Assembly (NCBI GenBank): GCA_021405315.1
Contig: QWIH01000008.1
Coordinates: 62,001-126,000, forward strand
Source: Leptolyngbya sp. PLA1
GTDB taxonomy: Bacteria; Planctomycetota; Phycisphaerae; Phycisphaerales; UBA1924
Direction of reading: 5' to 3'
Length of the DNA stretch: 64,000 nucleotides
A model generated the notes under the pieces. It was not told the DNA's origin. It searched no databases and saw only the letters and a list, made by a program, of their open reading frames with translations. Below are positions 8,499-16,405 of this stretch, piece after piece. The position numbers and the translations under genes are program-made. Position 1 is the first letter of the stretch. Each line of letters begins with the position of its first letter.

Positions 8499-9775
8499 GA
8501 GGGCTCCTCCGGTCGGGGGAACATCGCCTGCATCAGGCCGTGCTTATGAGCCTTCAGTGCGTCGAGGGCGGCTGCCTCGGCAGCGATGGTTGCATCAAGC
8601 GAGGCGAGGCAGTCGGCGACGCGCGTCTGCTCCTCAGGGTGCGGGATCGACACGTCCATCGCCTTTAGCTTGTCTGTATCGAGCCGCCCGGTGCCGTGGC
8701 CCGCCATGTCTACAAGGCGCATGAGGCGTTCACGGCGAGACACGAGAAGGAAGGCCAGGTAGCGGCCATCGGAACCGTCACGCGGCCGCACCGCACGCAC
8801 GTCTTGATTGAAACTCATCGGGCGACGCGGCAAACAGATGGGCACGTCTTTGAGCAGCGTCATGCCGCGCGTGAGGATCAGGATCGTGCCCGGCGGCACG
8901 AGTTTCGCTCCGTCAGCGATCGCCTCATCGGTAATGTGGTCTTCCGTGTCCTCTAGGAAGAGGTGCTTCATGTCCTTGGCAGACACCCATGGGATCGTGC
9001 CGTTCCAGAACGCTGCTATGGACTTAGACGGCGTGCCCCCAGACTGGAAATCCGCTGCCTCTCCCAGCGGTGCCGTCCACCATTTAGGCCCGTCGCGGAA
9101 CTCTGGGAAGCGGAGGCGAGGGACGGTTTGACCATCCTGGGGAAAGAGGTGCTGCATCAGCGTCCGCTTGTGGGCGCCTAGAGCGTCCAGCTTGCGGACG
9201 CGAGTGGTGATCGCCTCGTCCAGCGATATCAGGCAGTCGGCAATCTTCCTTTGCTCGCTGGGGGACGGCACGGGGATCAACTGCTCTGAGAACTGCGCAT
9301 AGCTGATCATCTTGCCGTCGCGGAGGCCCTCGATGTTCCGGTTCAACTGCTTGATGAAGCGGGCGGACTTGAAGAGATGGCGGAAGTAGTCGTCGACACC
9401 CACGCCCTTTCGGCGCAGGATCACGTACGCCGGACTGCAGATGCCGTGGAATCGGGAATACTCGATGCCGCCCTGAAACGAGCGGAGGCTGATGATGAAG
9501 TCTCCGACGCACACCTCCTTGTATGTGGCGATGCTCTCGGCGGTCGCGGAGACGTGGTAGTCGATGTGATCACGCGGGATCGCACCATGCTCCTGCGTGA
9601 TCGCCAGGACTGGCAGACCAGGAGCGGCGGACCGGTTATTGATCGCGTCGAAGAGTGCGTCGCCCCGCTTCAGGTCCCAAGCAGGCGCAGATCGGAATGC
9701 CGGAAACCGCAGCTTCGGCACGAGCCCGGGCTCGCCGTCCCCCTTCACCGAGTTGGGCTTGGGCTTACTGCTCAT
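8495..9775 (-). CDS. hsdS: Type I restriction-modification specificity subunit
   Basis: A 426-residue protein with the two-repeat layout of HsdS: target recognition domain 1 (about 20-160), a conserved helix ending in PSPSEQRKIADCLISLDEAI, target recognition domain 2 (about 215-365), and a second conserved helix HPEEQTRVADCLASLDATI. Each half begins with a similar phrase (PKLRFPAFR and PRLRFPEFR), showing the internal duplication. The two recognition domains differ, so the target should be bipartite and asymmetric. The ATG at 9775 gives an 11-base overlap with hsdR; a GTG at 9781 is an alternative. It overlaps the ATPase gene by 4 bases. Confidence 0.93.
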   Translation of the reverse strand: MSSKPKPNSVKGDGEPGLVPKLRFPAFRSAPAWDLKRGDALFDAINNRSAAPGLPVLAITQEHGAIPRDHIDYHVSATAESIATYKEVCVGDFIISLRSFQGGIEYSRFHGICSPAYVILRRKGVGVDDYFRHLFKSARFIKQLNRNIEGLRDGKMISYAQFSEQLIPVPSPSEQRKIADCLISLDEAITTRVRKLDALGAHKRTLMQHLFPQDGQTVPRLRFPEFRDGPKWWTAPLGEAADFQSGGTPSKSIAAFWNGTIPWVSAKDMKHLFLEDTEDHITDEAIADGAKLVPPGTILILTRGMTLLKDVPICLPRRPMSFNQDVRAVRPRDGSDGRYLAFLLVSRRERLMRLVDMAGHGTGRLDTDKLKAMDVSIPHPEEQTRVADCLASLDATIAAEAAALDALKAHKHGLMQAMFPRPEEPS

Positions 9776-12764
9776 ACGCACTCAGTCCCGAGATGTCGCG
9801 CCCGCTGGCCCGCTTCTTGAGCAGCGGCACCAGGTCCTCCATCAACGCCAGTTCCTTCTGTGTGCGGGCCTTCCAGCCCAGATTGAGCGGGGCAAGCAGG
9901 TCGACAAGTTGCTCGCCGTCGAAGATCATGCGGGCGATGATGCCGTCGACGAACGTCTCCAGTGAGGCGGTCAGCAGGCCGTGCTTCTCGGCGACGGTGG
10001 CGAGCTCACGGGCGTTCTTCTCTGCCTTGAATCTCTGGAACCCGGCGCGAACGGCCTTCTCGTCCAGCGCCCTGCCCGCCTCCAGCGAGCGGACGTACTC
10101 GGTGATCGTCTCTCGCTCGTCCATGAACTTCGCGTCGGATTGGATCAACCCGATGAGCTGATCGCGGCTCATCTTCTGCCGCTTGGGGTCCTGTCCCGTA
10201 AAGCGGGCGATCAGATTCATGATGTAGTCGTAGTCGATGACGGCGGACGCGAAGAGCACGAACTCGAAGTCGAGCTGGTCGATCGCGGGGTTTGGCTCCT
10301 CGCCAGACTTGGCCCGCTGCGCCTTGAGGCGCTGGGCGGTCTCCAGGTACGCACCGCGGAAGGCCTCCAACTGCTCGCGTGGGAGGATCTGCTTGATGGC
10401 CTGCTTGTTATCCTGGGTCAGATCAGTGTACTGATCGAGCTGCGTCTGGAGGCGCTGGACCTCCTTGAACCGGTTGATGAACTGGGCACGGGCATCGTCG
10501 CCCTTGAGGTTTGACACATCCTCGGGCTTGCATGTCAGACCCTGGGACTGCATGAACGCGCCGAGATCGCCGACGGCGGCGCGGAGCTTCTCGATGACCG
10601 TCGGGGCCTTGTCGACCAGCCAGATCTCGCGGGCGCGATCGGCCTTCGCGCCGGAGAACAGGGCGATGGCGGCGTCGACGGCCTCCTGCTGATTGCGGAA
10701 ATCGAGGATGTTGCCGTACGGCTTGGTCGCGTTCAGGACGCGGTTGGTGCGGCTGAAGGCCTGGATCAGGCCGTGATGCTTGAGGTTCTTATCGACGTAC
10801 AGGGTATTCAGATACTTGGAGTCAAAGCCGGTGAGCAGCATGTCGACGACGATGACCACGTCGATCTTCTGCGCGTGCGGCAGGTCGGAGTTCGGGAACT
10901 GCTGGTCCTTGATGCGCTTCTGGACGTCCTGGTAGTAGAGGTCGAACTCCTCGACGCGGTGGTTGGTGCCGAAGAGCGCGTTGTATTCGTCGATGATGCC
11001 CTTGAGGGCCTTCTTCTTCCCCTCGGGATCCTGCTGGTTGTCGGCCCGCTCCTGAGGCAGGTCCTCCTGGATCTGCTTGACATCCGGATCGCCGTCGGCG
11101 GGCGGCGAGAAGACGCTCGCGACGTTCAGCGGCGCGTACTCGGGATCGGCGGCGGCCCGCTCGCGCTGGGCGTCCTTGAACACCTTTACGTACTCGATGG
11201 CGTCGTTGATGGACGAGGTCGCGAGGATGGCGTTGAACCGGCGGCCGCCGGTGGCGGCGTCGTGCTTGGCGATGATGGCGTCGGCAACGGCGCGCTTGGC
11301 GAGGGTCTCACCCGGCTTGATCGTGCGGCCTTCGGGCTTGTAGTAGTCGACGTGGAAGCGCAGGACGTTCTGGTCTTCGATGGCGTGCGTGATCGTGTAC
11401 GCGTGCAGTTCACGCTGGAACAGGTCCTGCGTCGTCCGCAGCGATGCCTGCTCGCCCTCGATCTTCTTGTAGCTCGCATTCTCCTCGAAGATCGGCGTGC
11501 CGGTGAACCCGAAGAGTTGCGCCTTCGGAAAGAACTCCTTGATGGCGTCATGGTTGTCGCCGAACTGGGAGCGGTGACACTCGTCGAAGATGATCACCAT
11601 CCGCTTGCCGCGAAGAGAATCGAGGATCTCTGCGTACGTCTGCTTGCCCTCCGCCTTCCTCTTCGTGTTGCGCTTGCTGCTCTCATCAAGGGCGAGTCCC
11701 AGTTTCTGAATGGTGGTGACGATGACCTTGTCGGCGTAGTCATCGGAGAGCAAACGTCGCACGAGTGCGTACGTGTTCGTGTTCTCCTCGACGCACCCCT
11801 CCTGGAAACGGTTGAACTCCTCGCGAGTCTGGCGGTCGAGGTCCTTCCTGTCGACAACGAATAGGCACTTCTCGATATCCGGGTAGTCCTTCAGCAGCGT
11901 GGACGCCTTGAAGGACGTGAGCGTCTTGCCGCTGCCGGTGGTGTGCCAGATGTAGCCGTTGCCACAGTTCTGATGGATGCAATCCACGATCGCCTTCACG
12001 GCATAGATCTGGTACGGCCGCATCATGAGCAGTTTCTGCTCGCTCGCAACGAGCACCATGTAGCGGCTGATCATTTGGCCGAGCGTGCACTTGGCCAGGA
12101 ACTTCTCGGCGAAGCTGTCCAGGTGCGTGATCTTGGAGTTGTCCTCCGCGGCGAACTGGTACACGGGGAGGAATCGCTCGTCGGCGTTGAAGCTGAAGTG
12201 CCGGTTGTTGTTGTTGGCGAAGTACCAGGTGTCAGTCCGATTGCTCACGACGAACAACTGGATGAAGCACAGGAGCGTCCGGGTGTACCCGTTGCCGGGG
12301 TCATTCTTGTACTCGACGATCTGCTCGATGGCGCGTCGCGGGCTGATGCCGAGCGTCTTCAACTCGATCTGGACGGCGGGCACGCCGTTGATGAGCAGAA
12401 GCACGTCGTAGCGGTGGTGACTGTTGTCGGTGTTGATGCGGAGTTGGTTCACCACCTCGAAAGTGTTCTTACACCAGTCCTTGATGTTCACCAGCGTGTA
12501 GTTCAGGGGCGTCCCGTCATCGCGGGTGAAGGTGTTCGTGTCACGGAGCATGCGGGAGGCGGTGAACACGTCTGGCGTGACGATCTCGTCCAGCAGACGC
12601 TGGAACTCACCCTCCGTCAGGGTGACGTGGTTCAGAGCCTGGAACTTCTCGCGGAAGTTCCGCTCGAGCGCAGCCCGGTCCCGGATGTCCGAGCGGTGTG
12701 CGAACTTCAGTTCCTGAAGCTTCGCGATCAGCTGATCTTCGAGTTCGCGTTCGGTGGACGTCAT
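9765..12764 (-). CDS. hsdR: Type I restriction endonuclease, motor and nuclease subunit
   Basis: A 999-residue protein. The N-terminal PD-(D/E)xK nuclease shows D121 (RYDVLL) and the E-L-K at 135-137 (VQIELKTLG). The SF2 translocase has Walker A TTGSGKT at 276-282 and the DECH box at 395-398. A further helicase motif appears as LLTGFDSKYLNTLYVDK near 650. A helical C-terminus would dock on the methylase. The ATG at 12764 is preferred to the GTG one codon upstream. It begins 8 bases after the stop of a small HTH gene and overlaps hsdS, so the four hsd-locus genes form one transcript. All key residues are present; the system looks functional. Confidence 0.95.
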   Translation of the reverse strand: MTSTERELEDQLIAKLQELKFAHRSDIRDRAALERNFREKFQALNHVTLTEGEFQRLLDEIVTPDVFTASRMLRDTNTFTRDDGTPLNYTLVNIKDWCKNTFEVVNQLRINTDNSHHRYDVLLLINGVPAVQIELKTLGISPRRAIEQIVEYKNDPGNGYTRTLLCFIQLFVVSNRTDTWYFANNNNRHFSFNADERFLPVYQFAAEDNSKITHLDSFAEKFLAKCTLGQMISRYMVLVASEQKLLMMRPYQIYAVKAIVDCIHQNCGNGYIWHTTGSGKTLTSFKASTLLKDYPDIEKCLFVVDRKDLDRQTREEFNRFQEGCVEENTNTYALVRRLLSDDYADKVIVTTIQKLGLALDESSKRNTKRKAEGKQTYAEILDSLRGKRMVIIFDECHRSQFGDNHDAIKEFFPKAQLFGFTGTPIFEENASYKKIEGEQASLRTTQDLFQRELHAYTITHAIEDQNVLRFHVDYYKPEGRTIKPGETLAKRAVADAIIAKHDAATGGRRFNAILATSSINDAIEYVKVFKDAQRERAAADPEYAPLNVASVFSPPADGDPDVKQIQEDLPQERADNQQDPEGKKKALKGIIDEYNALFGTNHRVEEFDLYYQDVQKRIKDQQFPNSDLPHAQKIDVVIVVDMLLTGFDSKYLNTLYVDKNLKHHGLIQAFSRTNRVLNATKPYGNILDFRNQQEAVDAAIALFSGAKADRAREIWLVDKAPTVIEKLRAAVGDLGAFMQSQGLTCKPEDVSNLKGDDARAQFINRFKEVQRLQTQLDQYTDLTQDNKQAIKQILPREQLEAFRGAYLETAQRLKAQRAKSGEEPNPAIDQLDFEFVLFASAVIDYDYIMNLIARFTGQDPKRQKMSRDQLIGLIQSDAKFMDERETITEYVRSLEAGRALDEKAVRAGFQRFKAEKNARELATVAEKHGLLTASLETFVDGIIARMIFDGEQLVDLLAPLNLGWKARTQKELALMEDLVPLLKKRASGRDISGLSAYEQ

Positions 12765-12771
12765 CACGATT

Positions 12772-13002
12772 TCACTTCTTCGACGGGCGAGAGGGCTTGG
12801 CGGAGGACTCCTGGAGCCAACGGTCGATCGACACCTTGTGGAAGCGCCAGTGGCGACCGACCTTGTGGCCGGGCACGCTGCCGCGTTGGACGAGTTTGTA
12901 GAGGGACGACTGCGACATCTGTAGATACACCGCCAGATCGGAGATCGTCATGACCTCCGGCGTGGTCGGCGGATGGCGATGGAGAGTGCGTGCGCGGGCC
13001 AT
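12772..13002 (-). CDS. Excisionase-family HTH protein heading the hsd operon
   Basis: A 76-residue helix-turn-helix protein (HTH_17 type): MTISDLAVYLQMSQSSLYKLV is the HTH and KVGRHWRFHKVSIDRWLQ the wing. Length and layout match excisionase or AlpA-like regulators. It stops 8 bases before hsdR and is transcribed with it, so it is the likely autoregulator of the restriction operon, although a directionality factor for the element cannot be excluded. Confidence 0.8.
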   Translation of the reverse strand: MARARTLHRHPPTTPEVMTISDLAVYLQMSQSSLYKLVQRGSVPGHKVGRHWRFHKVSIDRWLQESSAKPSRPSKK

Positions 13003-13107
13003 CGGCGGAGTGTAGCAGTTATTGTCCGCTGGTGGACGGCCGGATCGGGCCGGGAAGGCGGCGTTGCGGGGGCCAGTGTGGCGATGGGCGGCAGCGCAAC
13101 GAGAAAC

Positions 13108-13125
13108 GCCCCGGCCGTCCGGGGC
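13108..13125 (-). terminator. Intrinsic terminator after the 86-residue gene
   Basis: A perfect 7-bp G+C stem, GCCCCGG with CCGGGGC around a 4-base loop, lies about 30 bases beyond the stop at 13157. On the minus strand it is followed by GTTTCTCGTT, a weak U-rich tail. It would end the leftward small-gene operon before the hsd operon promoter. Confidence 0.6.
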
Positions 13126-13156
13126 ATTGGCGGGTGAGACTGCTGATCCCCGCCTT

Positions 13157-13417
13157 TCAGGTGTCGCGGACGTTCGGGAGCGGGCCGTCGACCGCTTCGT
13201 CCCATTCCAGGGCGTAGCGCTCAGCGATGTCCTCGAGGTCGTGGTCGGTCAGGTACTCGGCGGTCTTGCGCTCTTGGCAGGCGGCGACCGCCCGCGCGAG
13301 GCCGGTCCACTCTTCGATGGTGAGCATCTGGTCTTGGCGTGCGCCGAGCAGGTAAAGCGCCGCCTGGAGCACGCCTTCGAGTTGCGCTTCGCGGTTGGGA
13401 GCGGGCGTCGCGGTCAT
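13157..13417 (-). CDS. Hypothetical acidic protein
   Basis: An 86-residue acidic helical protein (QLEGVLQAALYLLGARQD and TDHDLEDIAERYALEWDEAV). It has no signal peptide, membrane segment or recognised domain. It follows the HARE-HTH gene by 3 bases and is followed by a clear terminator hairpin. A role in the mobile element is inferred from position. Confidence 0.55.
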   Translation of the reverse strand: MTATPAPNREAQLEGVLQAALYLLGARQDQMLTIEEWTGLARAVAACQERKTAEYLTDHDLEDIAERYALEWDEAVDGPLPNVRDT

Positions 13418-13420
13418 GGC

Positions 13421-13780
13421 TCAGGCTTCCTTCCCCGCCACAAAGACGCCGCGCTCGTGCTTCTTGAACCGGGCGGCGGTGCCCTTGGCGGCAATCTCGC
13501 GGATGATGGCGGCGTAGAGCGTGGCCTCGGGGGTCTTGCCGCCGGGGGAGCGCCACAGTCCCTTGGACTCCATCGCGGCGATCATCTCCTTGGCCCGCAT
13601 CGGCACTTCGGATGCGGCGAGCACCTGCGCCGCCGCGTCGAGGGCGCTCATGCGCTTGGCGGGGGCGGGCGTCGTCTCCTTGGCGGGCGGCACGGTCTTC
13701 GCCGCCTTGCGGACCTTTCGCGCATCGCTCATCTCGCGGTGGACCTTGCCCATGTTCTTGATCGTGCCCTTGCGTGCCAT
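13421..13780 (-). CDS. HARE-HTH domain protein with a basic N-terminus
   Basis: A 119-residue protein. The first 45 residues are Lys/Arg/Pro-rich. The C-terminal 75 residues fit the HARE-HTH (HB1/ASXL/restriction endonuclease HTH) winged helix: [39 protein letters not shown] and the final [11 protein letters not shown]. The start at 13780 has a GGAG ribosome site about 7 bases upstream; a reading from 13819 adds an unsupported leader. This domain occurs in eukaryotic chromatin proteins, RNA polymerase delta and some restriction enzymes, and has been proposed to sense modified DNA. The nearby type I restriction system makes a link attractive, but that is inference. Confidence 0.75.
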   Translation of the reverse strand: MARKGTIKNMGKVHREMSDARKVRKAAKTVPPAKETTPAPAKRMSALDAAAQVLAASEVPMRAKEMIAAMESKGLWRSPGGKTPEATLYAAIIREIAAKGTAARFKKHERGVFVAGKEA

Positions 13781-13871
13781 GTCGGACTCCTTCGTGTCGG
13801 GTGCGGAACCCCGTCGCACATCGCGGCGGGGGAAACGTGGCGGCCGCGGTTTCCCGCGACGCCGCGTGGGG

Positions 13872-14126
13872 TCACTCGGCGTCGGCCAGGAAAGCCTCGA
13901 CGTGCTCGCGGTCCATCCCGCTCATGAACCCAACCAGGTCGATCAGGTCGCTGCGGACCTTGCCGAGGTCGCCCGTGCGGCCCCAGTTATGCGGGTCGGC
14001 CTTCGCGGCGTCGGCGTGCTTGTCGAGTTCCATCTGCAGGACGTCCATCAGCCGGGCGATGTCATTGCGCCGCGCGGCGTAGGTCTCGGCGGCAGTCGGT
14101 TCGGGCTTGGTCGTGCGCTTCGTCAT
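13872..14126 (-). CDS. Hypothetical helical protein
   Basis: An 84-residue charged protein with a basic N-terminus ([10 protein letters not shown]) and two amphipathic helices. No recognised domain. It lies between two other small element genes and downstream of a terminator hairpin at 14174-14196, so it may have its own promoter at about 14130-14170. Confidence 0.5.
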   Translation of the reverse strand: MTKRTTKPEPTAAETYAARRNDIARLMDVLQMELDKHADAAKADPHNWGRTGDLGKVRSDLIDLVGFMSGMDREHVEAFLADAE

Positions 14127-14173
14127 GGTCGTGCTCCTCGGGGTTGGGGGGGTGTGGTTCTCTGGTAAACAGC

Positions 14174-14196
14174 GAAGCCCGCATCACGCGGGCTTC
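14174..14196 (-). terminator. Intrinsic terminator overlapping a stop codon
   Basis: A perfect 9-bp stem, GAAGCCCGC with GCGGGCTTC around a 5-base loop, begins within the stop codon of the gene ending at 14195. On the minus strand it is followed by GCTGTTTACC, so a short U run is present. It should end transcription of the 115-residue gene upstream. Confidence 0.65.
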
Positions 14197-14542
14197 AGGT
14201 CGTCGGGTCGGTTGTGCGAGTCGTGCTCGGCCGGGCTTTGGGTTGCCCGACCGCATTCAGGTAGTCGATCAGGTCGCCCATGTCCCAGGTGTCGTAATCC
14301 ACAGGGTCGTGCTCGATCGGCGCATCGTCGCGGTCATGGTCGATCTCGAACAGGCGGAAGCCACCCGGCGCTCCGGCTTTCGGCCCCCAATGCCCGTCGG
14401 CATGGCGGGCCCGCCCGGGGGCGACCGTGTCGATGCACCAGCAGCGGCCGTCGGGCGTCTGGATCTCGATGCTCCGTACCGCGAACCCGCGGCGGGCCAG
14501 CGTCCTGGCCATCTCGATCGTCGCTTTCGTCGTGGCGTTCAT
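14195..14542 (-). CDS. Hypothetical protein, first gene of the small-gene group
   Basis: A 115-residue protein from MNATTKATIEMARTLARRGF at 14542. A reading from 14611 is possible but not supported. The sequence has a helix followed by beta strands (AVRSIEIQTPDG) and an acidic C-terminal half (FEIDHDRDDAPIEHDPVDYD). No family is recognised. The terminator hairpin directly at the stop supports a real transcript end. Confidence 0.5.
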   Translation of the reverse strand: MNATTKATIEMARTLARRGFAVRSIEIQTPDGRCWCIDTVAPGRARHADGHWGPKAGAPGGFRLFEIDHDRDDAPIEHDPVDYDTWDMGDLIDYLNAVGQPKARPSTTRTTDPTT

Positions 14543-14652
14543 GTTCGTGGCCTCCGTCGCGGGCGGCGAATCCGCCCGCGCTGTGACACATGAAGCCATG
14601 ACATCCGCCACGAGGCAAGGCCAACCGCAGCGGTTTCGCCGTCATTCCGCGA

Positions 14653-14683
14653 CATGTGGGCAAGTTCGGCCCCATGTGGGCAA
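14653..14683. repeat. Two 11-bp direct repeats with 20-bp period
   Basis: CATGTGGGCAA occurs at 14653-14663 and 14673-14683. The 20-base period is close to two helical turns, so a dimeric protein could bind both copies from one face. The pair lies upstream of the gene starting at 14542, suggesting an operator or origin iterons. Confidence 0.5.
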
Positions 14684-14807
14684 ACGGGCGGATTCGGCCG
14701 GAAATCGCCGATCTCCGCGCGAAACAAACTCTGTCTCCCCGCGCGGCTGTTCCCGTAGGCATCGCGTTCGACCATCCCCCGCCAAGTACCTACGCCGGGG
14801 CAGCCGG

Positions 14808-14871
14808 GCGTCTACGTCTACAGAATCCCCGCCAGCGGGCGCATGGTCGCGGGTTCTGTATGCGTAGACGC
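14808..14871. repeat. Imperfect 18-bp inverted repeat with 28-bp spacer
   Basis: The left arm GCGTCTACGTCTACAGAA (14808-14825) and right arm TTCTGTATGCGTAGACGC (14854-14871) match at 16 of 18 positions when inverted. The spacer holds its own small CCCGCCAGCGGG palindrome. A related run of motifs (GTCTAC repeats, AATCCCC, CCGCCAGCGG, GGGTTCTGT) is present at about 2620-2690 inside the 3' end of the DUF3987 gene. Confidence 0.6.
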
Positions 14872-14878
14872 GTAGACG

Positions 14879-14940
14879 CCGCCCACGTCCCGCCACGTTG
14901 GCCCGACGTGCCGCCGGTTAGCGACGCCCGGGAATCGGGG
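14879..14940. repeat. 62-bp repeat, copy A
   Basis: About 62 bases nearly identical to 21533-21594, in the same orientation, including an uninterrupted identical run of 28 bases. Weaker similarity continues for roughly 100 bases, ending near a shared TTGTGCAAG. The core contains CACGT and ACGTG half-sites forming a short dyad around TGGCCCG. It probably marks the end of a mobile unit. Confidence 0.65.
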
Positions 14941-15005
14941 CCAGCGCGTGCCCCGCCCGCCCGTGGGCGAACGTCGCGGGACGGGCGCGGGGGCGAGAAT
15001 CGCCA

Positions 15006-16214
15006 TCACGCGCACGCTTGTGCAAGCGCGTGTGCAAGCGAACGCGGGGCGCGTCGAAAGTGGCCATATTCACGGGGCTTTCGATCGCGAGCCCGGGCGT
15101 TCCCAAGCTGAATGTCGGGAGTTCGATCCTCCTCGCCCGCTTTCAGGTCACGAGTCGTCAGGACTCGCAAAGCCTCGTCAATCGTCGCACAATTCGAGAT
15201 CTTGGCGATGGCCTCCTCCGAGAAGACGGGGAGCGCCGGGGCGTCTGCCGTCGTCAGGATTGGTCGGAAAAAGTGCTGGGAGTGCTGGGGCCGGTGCTGG
15301 GGCGACTGGACGGCTTCCGGTGCCGTTGCAGAGGTTGGACCGACCGTTGAAGGGCCGTCTGTCCCAGTCGCCTTGAGGTCGCTCGTGGCTGCCGTCCCGA
15401 GTACAGGGCCGAGCTTGGCGACGGCTCGCTTCTGGTCGGCGAGCCCGAGGTCGGCGTAATGCTTGAGCGTGGTCTCGATGCTGGCGTGCCTCATCTGGAG
15501 CTTGACCTCGGGGAGCAACCCACCAGCTTGCAGCAGCAGCGTCCCTGCCGTAGTGCGGAGGGCGTGCCGGTCGATTCGACGCCCCTCGGCGTCGAACTCG
15601 TGGATTCCTGCTCTCTTGAGGTCCGCCGACAAGGTTCGAGTAGTTGGGATCGTCTGGAAGACCCGATCCGAGCCGACAGCATCGCTCGGTTTGAGGCGGC
15701 GAAACGTGGCGATGACCTCGGGGTGGAGGGCAATCCAGTCGTCTCGCTTCGACTTGCTGATGTGGGCAGGGACCAGGAGCGCCGCCGAGTCGAGATGGAT
15801 CTGGCCCCAGGTGAGCGAAGTCAGTTCCTTGACCCGCAGCCCCGTCAGGACGGCGACGAGGTAAAAGTCTCCTCTTGGGCCAGAGGACGTGACCAATCGT
15901 GTCAGTTCTTCAGGAGTGAGAGACCGACGACGGACCCGCTTGGCTCCCGTCTCCGCCAGCTTTTCGAGCGAGGCACAAGGGTTGTACGGAAGTCGCTTTG
16001 TTCGTACTGCCCAGTTCAGAAAGGCGATGACGGCGGAACGGACGCCGTTGGCCGTGGTTGTCCCGATGGAGCGCTCCTCACCCTTGGACGGGCGAAGCTG
16101 CTTCACCGGCGTCTGCAACAGTCGCCGGAGGTGAGCGTCCACCCGCTCGTCGGTCAAGTCGATCAGCCTGTTCGCTTTCGTGTCATCGATGATTTCGTCA
16201 AGCGCTCGAAGCAC
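15006..16214 (-). CDS. Tyrosine integrase with tRNA-Gly attachment site, N-terminus truncated
   Basis: The reading runs from a GTG at 16214, with an in-frame stop just upstream, to 15006 (402 codons). Catalytic residues are present: Arg in TGLRVKELTS, HxxR in DRHALRTTAG, and Tyr in TLKHYADLG. The core-binding domain is partly intact (DEIIDDTKANRLIDLTDERV onward), but the usual 50-100 residues before it are missing. They are replaced at about 16195 by an AbiEii fragment on the other strand. The C-terminal tail EEDRTPDIQLG is the antisense reading of a tRNA-Gly 3' half, typical of integrases whose gene overlaps their attachment site. The catalytic half is complete, but the truncated N-terminus makes function doubtful. 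Confidence 0.8.
   Translation of the reverse strand: MLRALDEIIDDTKANRLIDLTDERVDAHLRRLLQTPVKQLRPSKGEERSIGTTTANGVRSAVIAFLNWAVRTKRLPYNPCASLEKLAETGAKRVRRRSLTPEELTRLVTSSGPRGDFYLVAVLTGLRVKELTSLTWGQIHLDSAALLVPAHISKSKRDDWIALHPEVIATFRRLKPSDAVGSDRVFQTIPTTRTLSADLKRAGIHEFDAEGRRIDRHALRTTAGTLLLQAGGLLPEVKLQMRHASIETTLKHYADLGLADQKRAVAKLGPVLGTAATSDLKATGTDGPSTVGPTSATAPEAVQSPQHRPQHSQHFFRPILTTADAPALPVFSEEAIAKISNCATIDEALRVLTTRDLKAGEEDRTPDIQLGNARARDRKPREYGHFRRAPRSLAHALAQACA
15100..15141 (+). other. Attachment site: 3' half of tRNA-Gly(CCC)
   Basis: The 42 bases match the 3' part of a tRNA-Gly: anticodon loop TTCCCAA (15100-15106, anticodon CCC), anticodon stem strand GCTGA, variable loop ATGTC, T stem-loop GGGAG TTCGATC CTCCT (15117-15133), acceptor strand CGCCCGC and discriminator T at 15141. 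The 5' half is absent; the upstream bases do not pair with GCTGA. Identity therefore begins at the anticodon loop, a common crossover point for tyrosine integrases. The integrase gene reads through it. It is either an attP or the downstream end of an integration. Confidence 0.75.
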
Positions 16215-16405
16215 GCCTCAGAACGGTCGCTGAACAACGAGGAGTTCAGATTCAAGGTCTCCGGCTCAAGGTCGCAATCGAACGACTCCTTGCTCGTCTG
16301 TTCAACGCTGCGAATCCGCCGTGGCTCCTCAAGGGCGGATACTCGATGGAGCTTCGCTTCCGTCCAAAGGCGAGGACAACCCGAGATGTAGACCTGACGG
16401 TTGGA
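16192..16405 (+). pseudogene. AbiEii-type nucleotidyltransferase, N-terminal fragment
   Basis: The plus frame reads FRQALEARLRTVAEQRG, then LKVAIERLLARLF, then WLLKGGYSMELRF and ARTTRDVDLTV. This is the N-terminal third of AbiEii/AbiGii toxins of type IV toxin-antitoxin systems, including the LKGG and RxTxDxDL nucleotidyltransferase motifs. No start codon is visible; a stop precedes the Phe codon. After DVDLTV the frame runs straight into the viperin C-terminal part, so the rest of the toxin is missing. The matching antitoxin AbiEi was not found nearby. Confidence 0.7.

Larger units (their letters stand above)
14543..15005. other. 463-bp intergenic region rich in repeats at the element end
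   Basis: No gene is supported. The stretch contains two 11-base direct repeats (14653-14683), an imperfect 18-bp inverted repeat (14808-14871) and a 62-bp sequence repeated at 21.5 kb. It lies upstream of the leftward small genes and downstream of the integrase ending at 15006. It could hold a promoter, a replication origin or an element end. Confidence 0.5.

Noticed and set aside
5592-8549. Long plus-strand frames (5592-6896 and 7122-8549) opposite hsdM and the PrrC-like gene
   Set aside because: They mirror the real genes on the other strand and show Leu/Val/Asp-rich low-complexity sequence without motifs.
15100-15141. Complete tRNA-Gly gene
   Set aside because: Only the part from the anticodon loop onward is present; there is no D arm, 5' acceptor strand or 5' anticodon strand.
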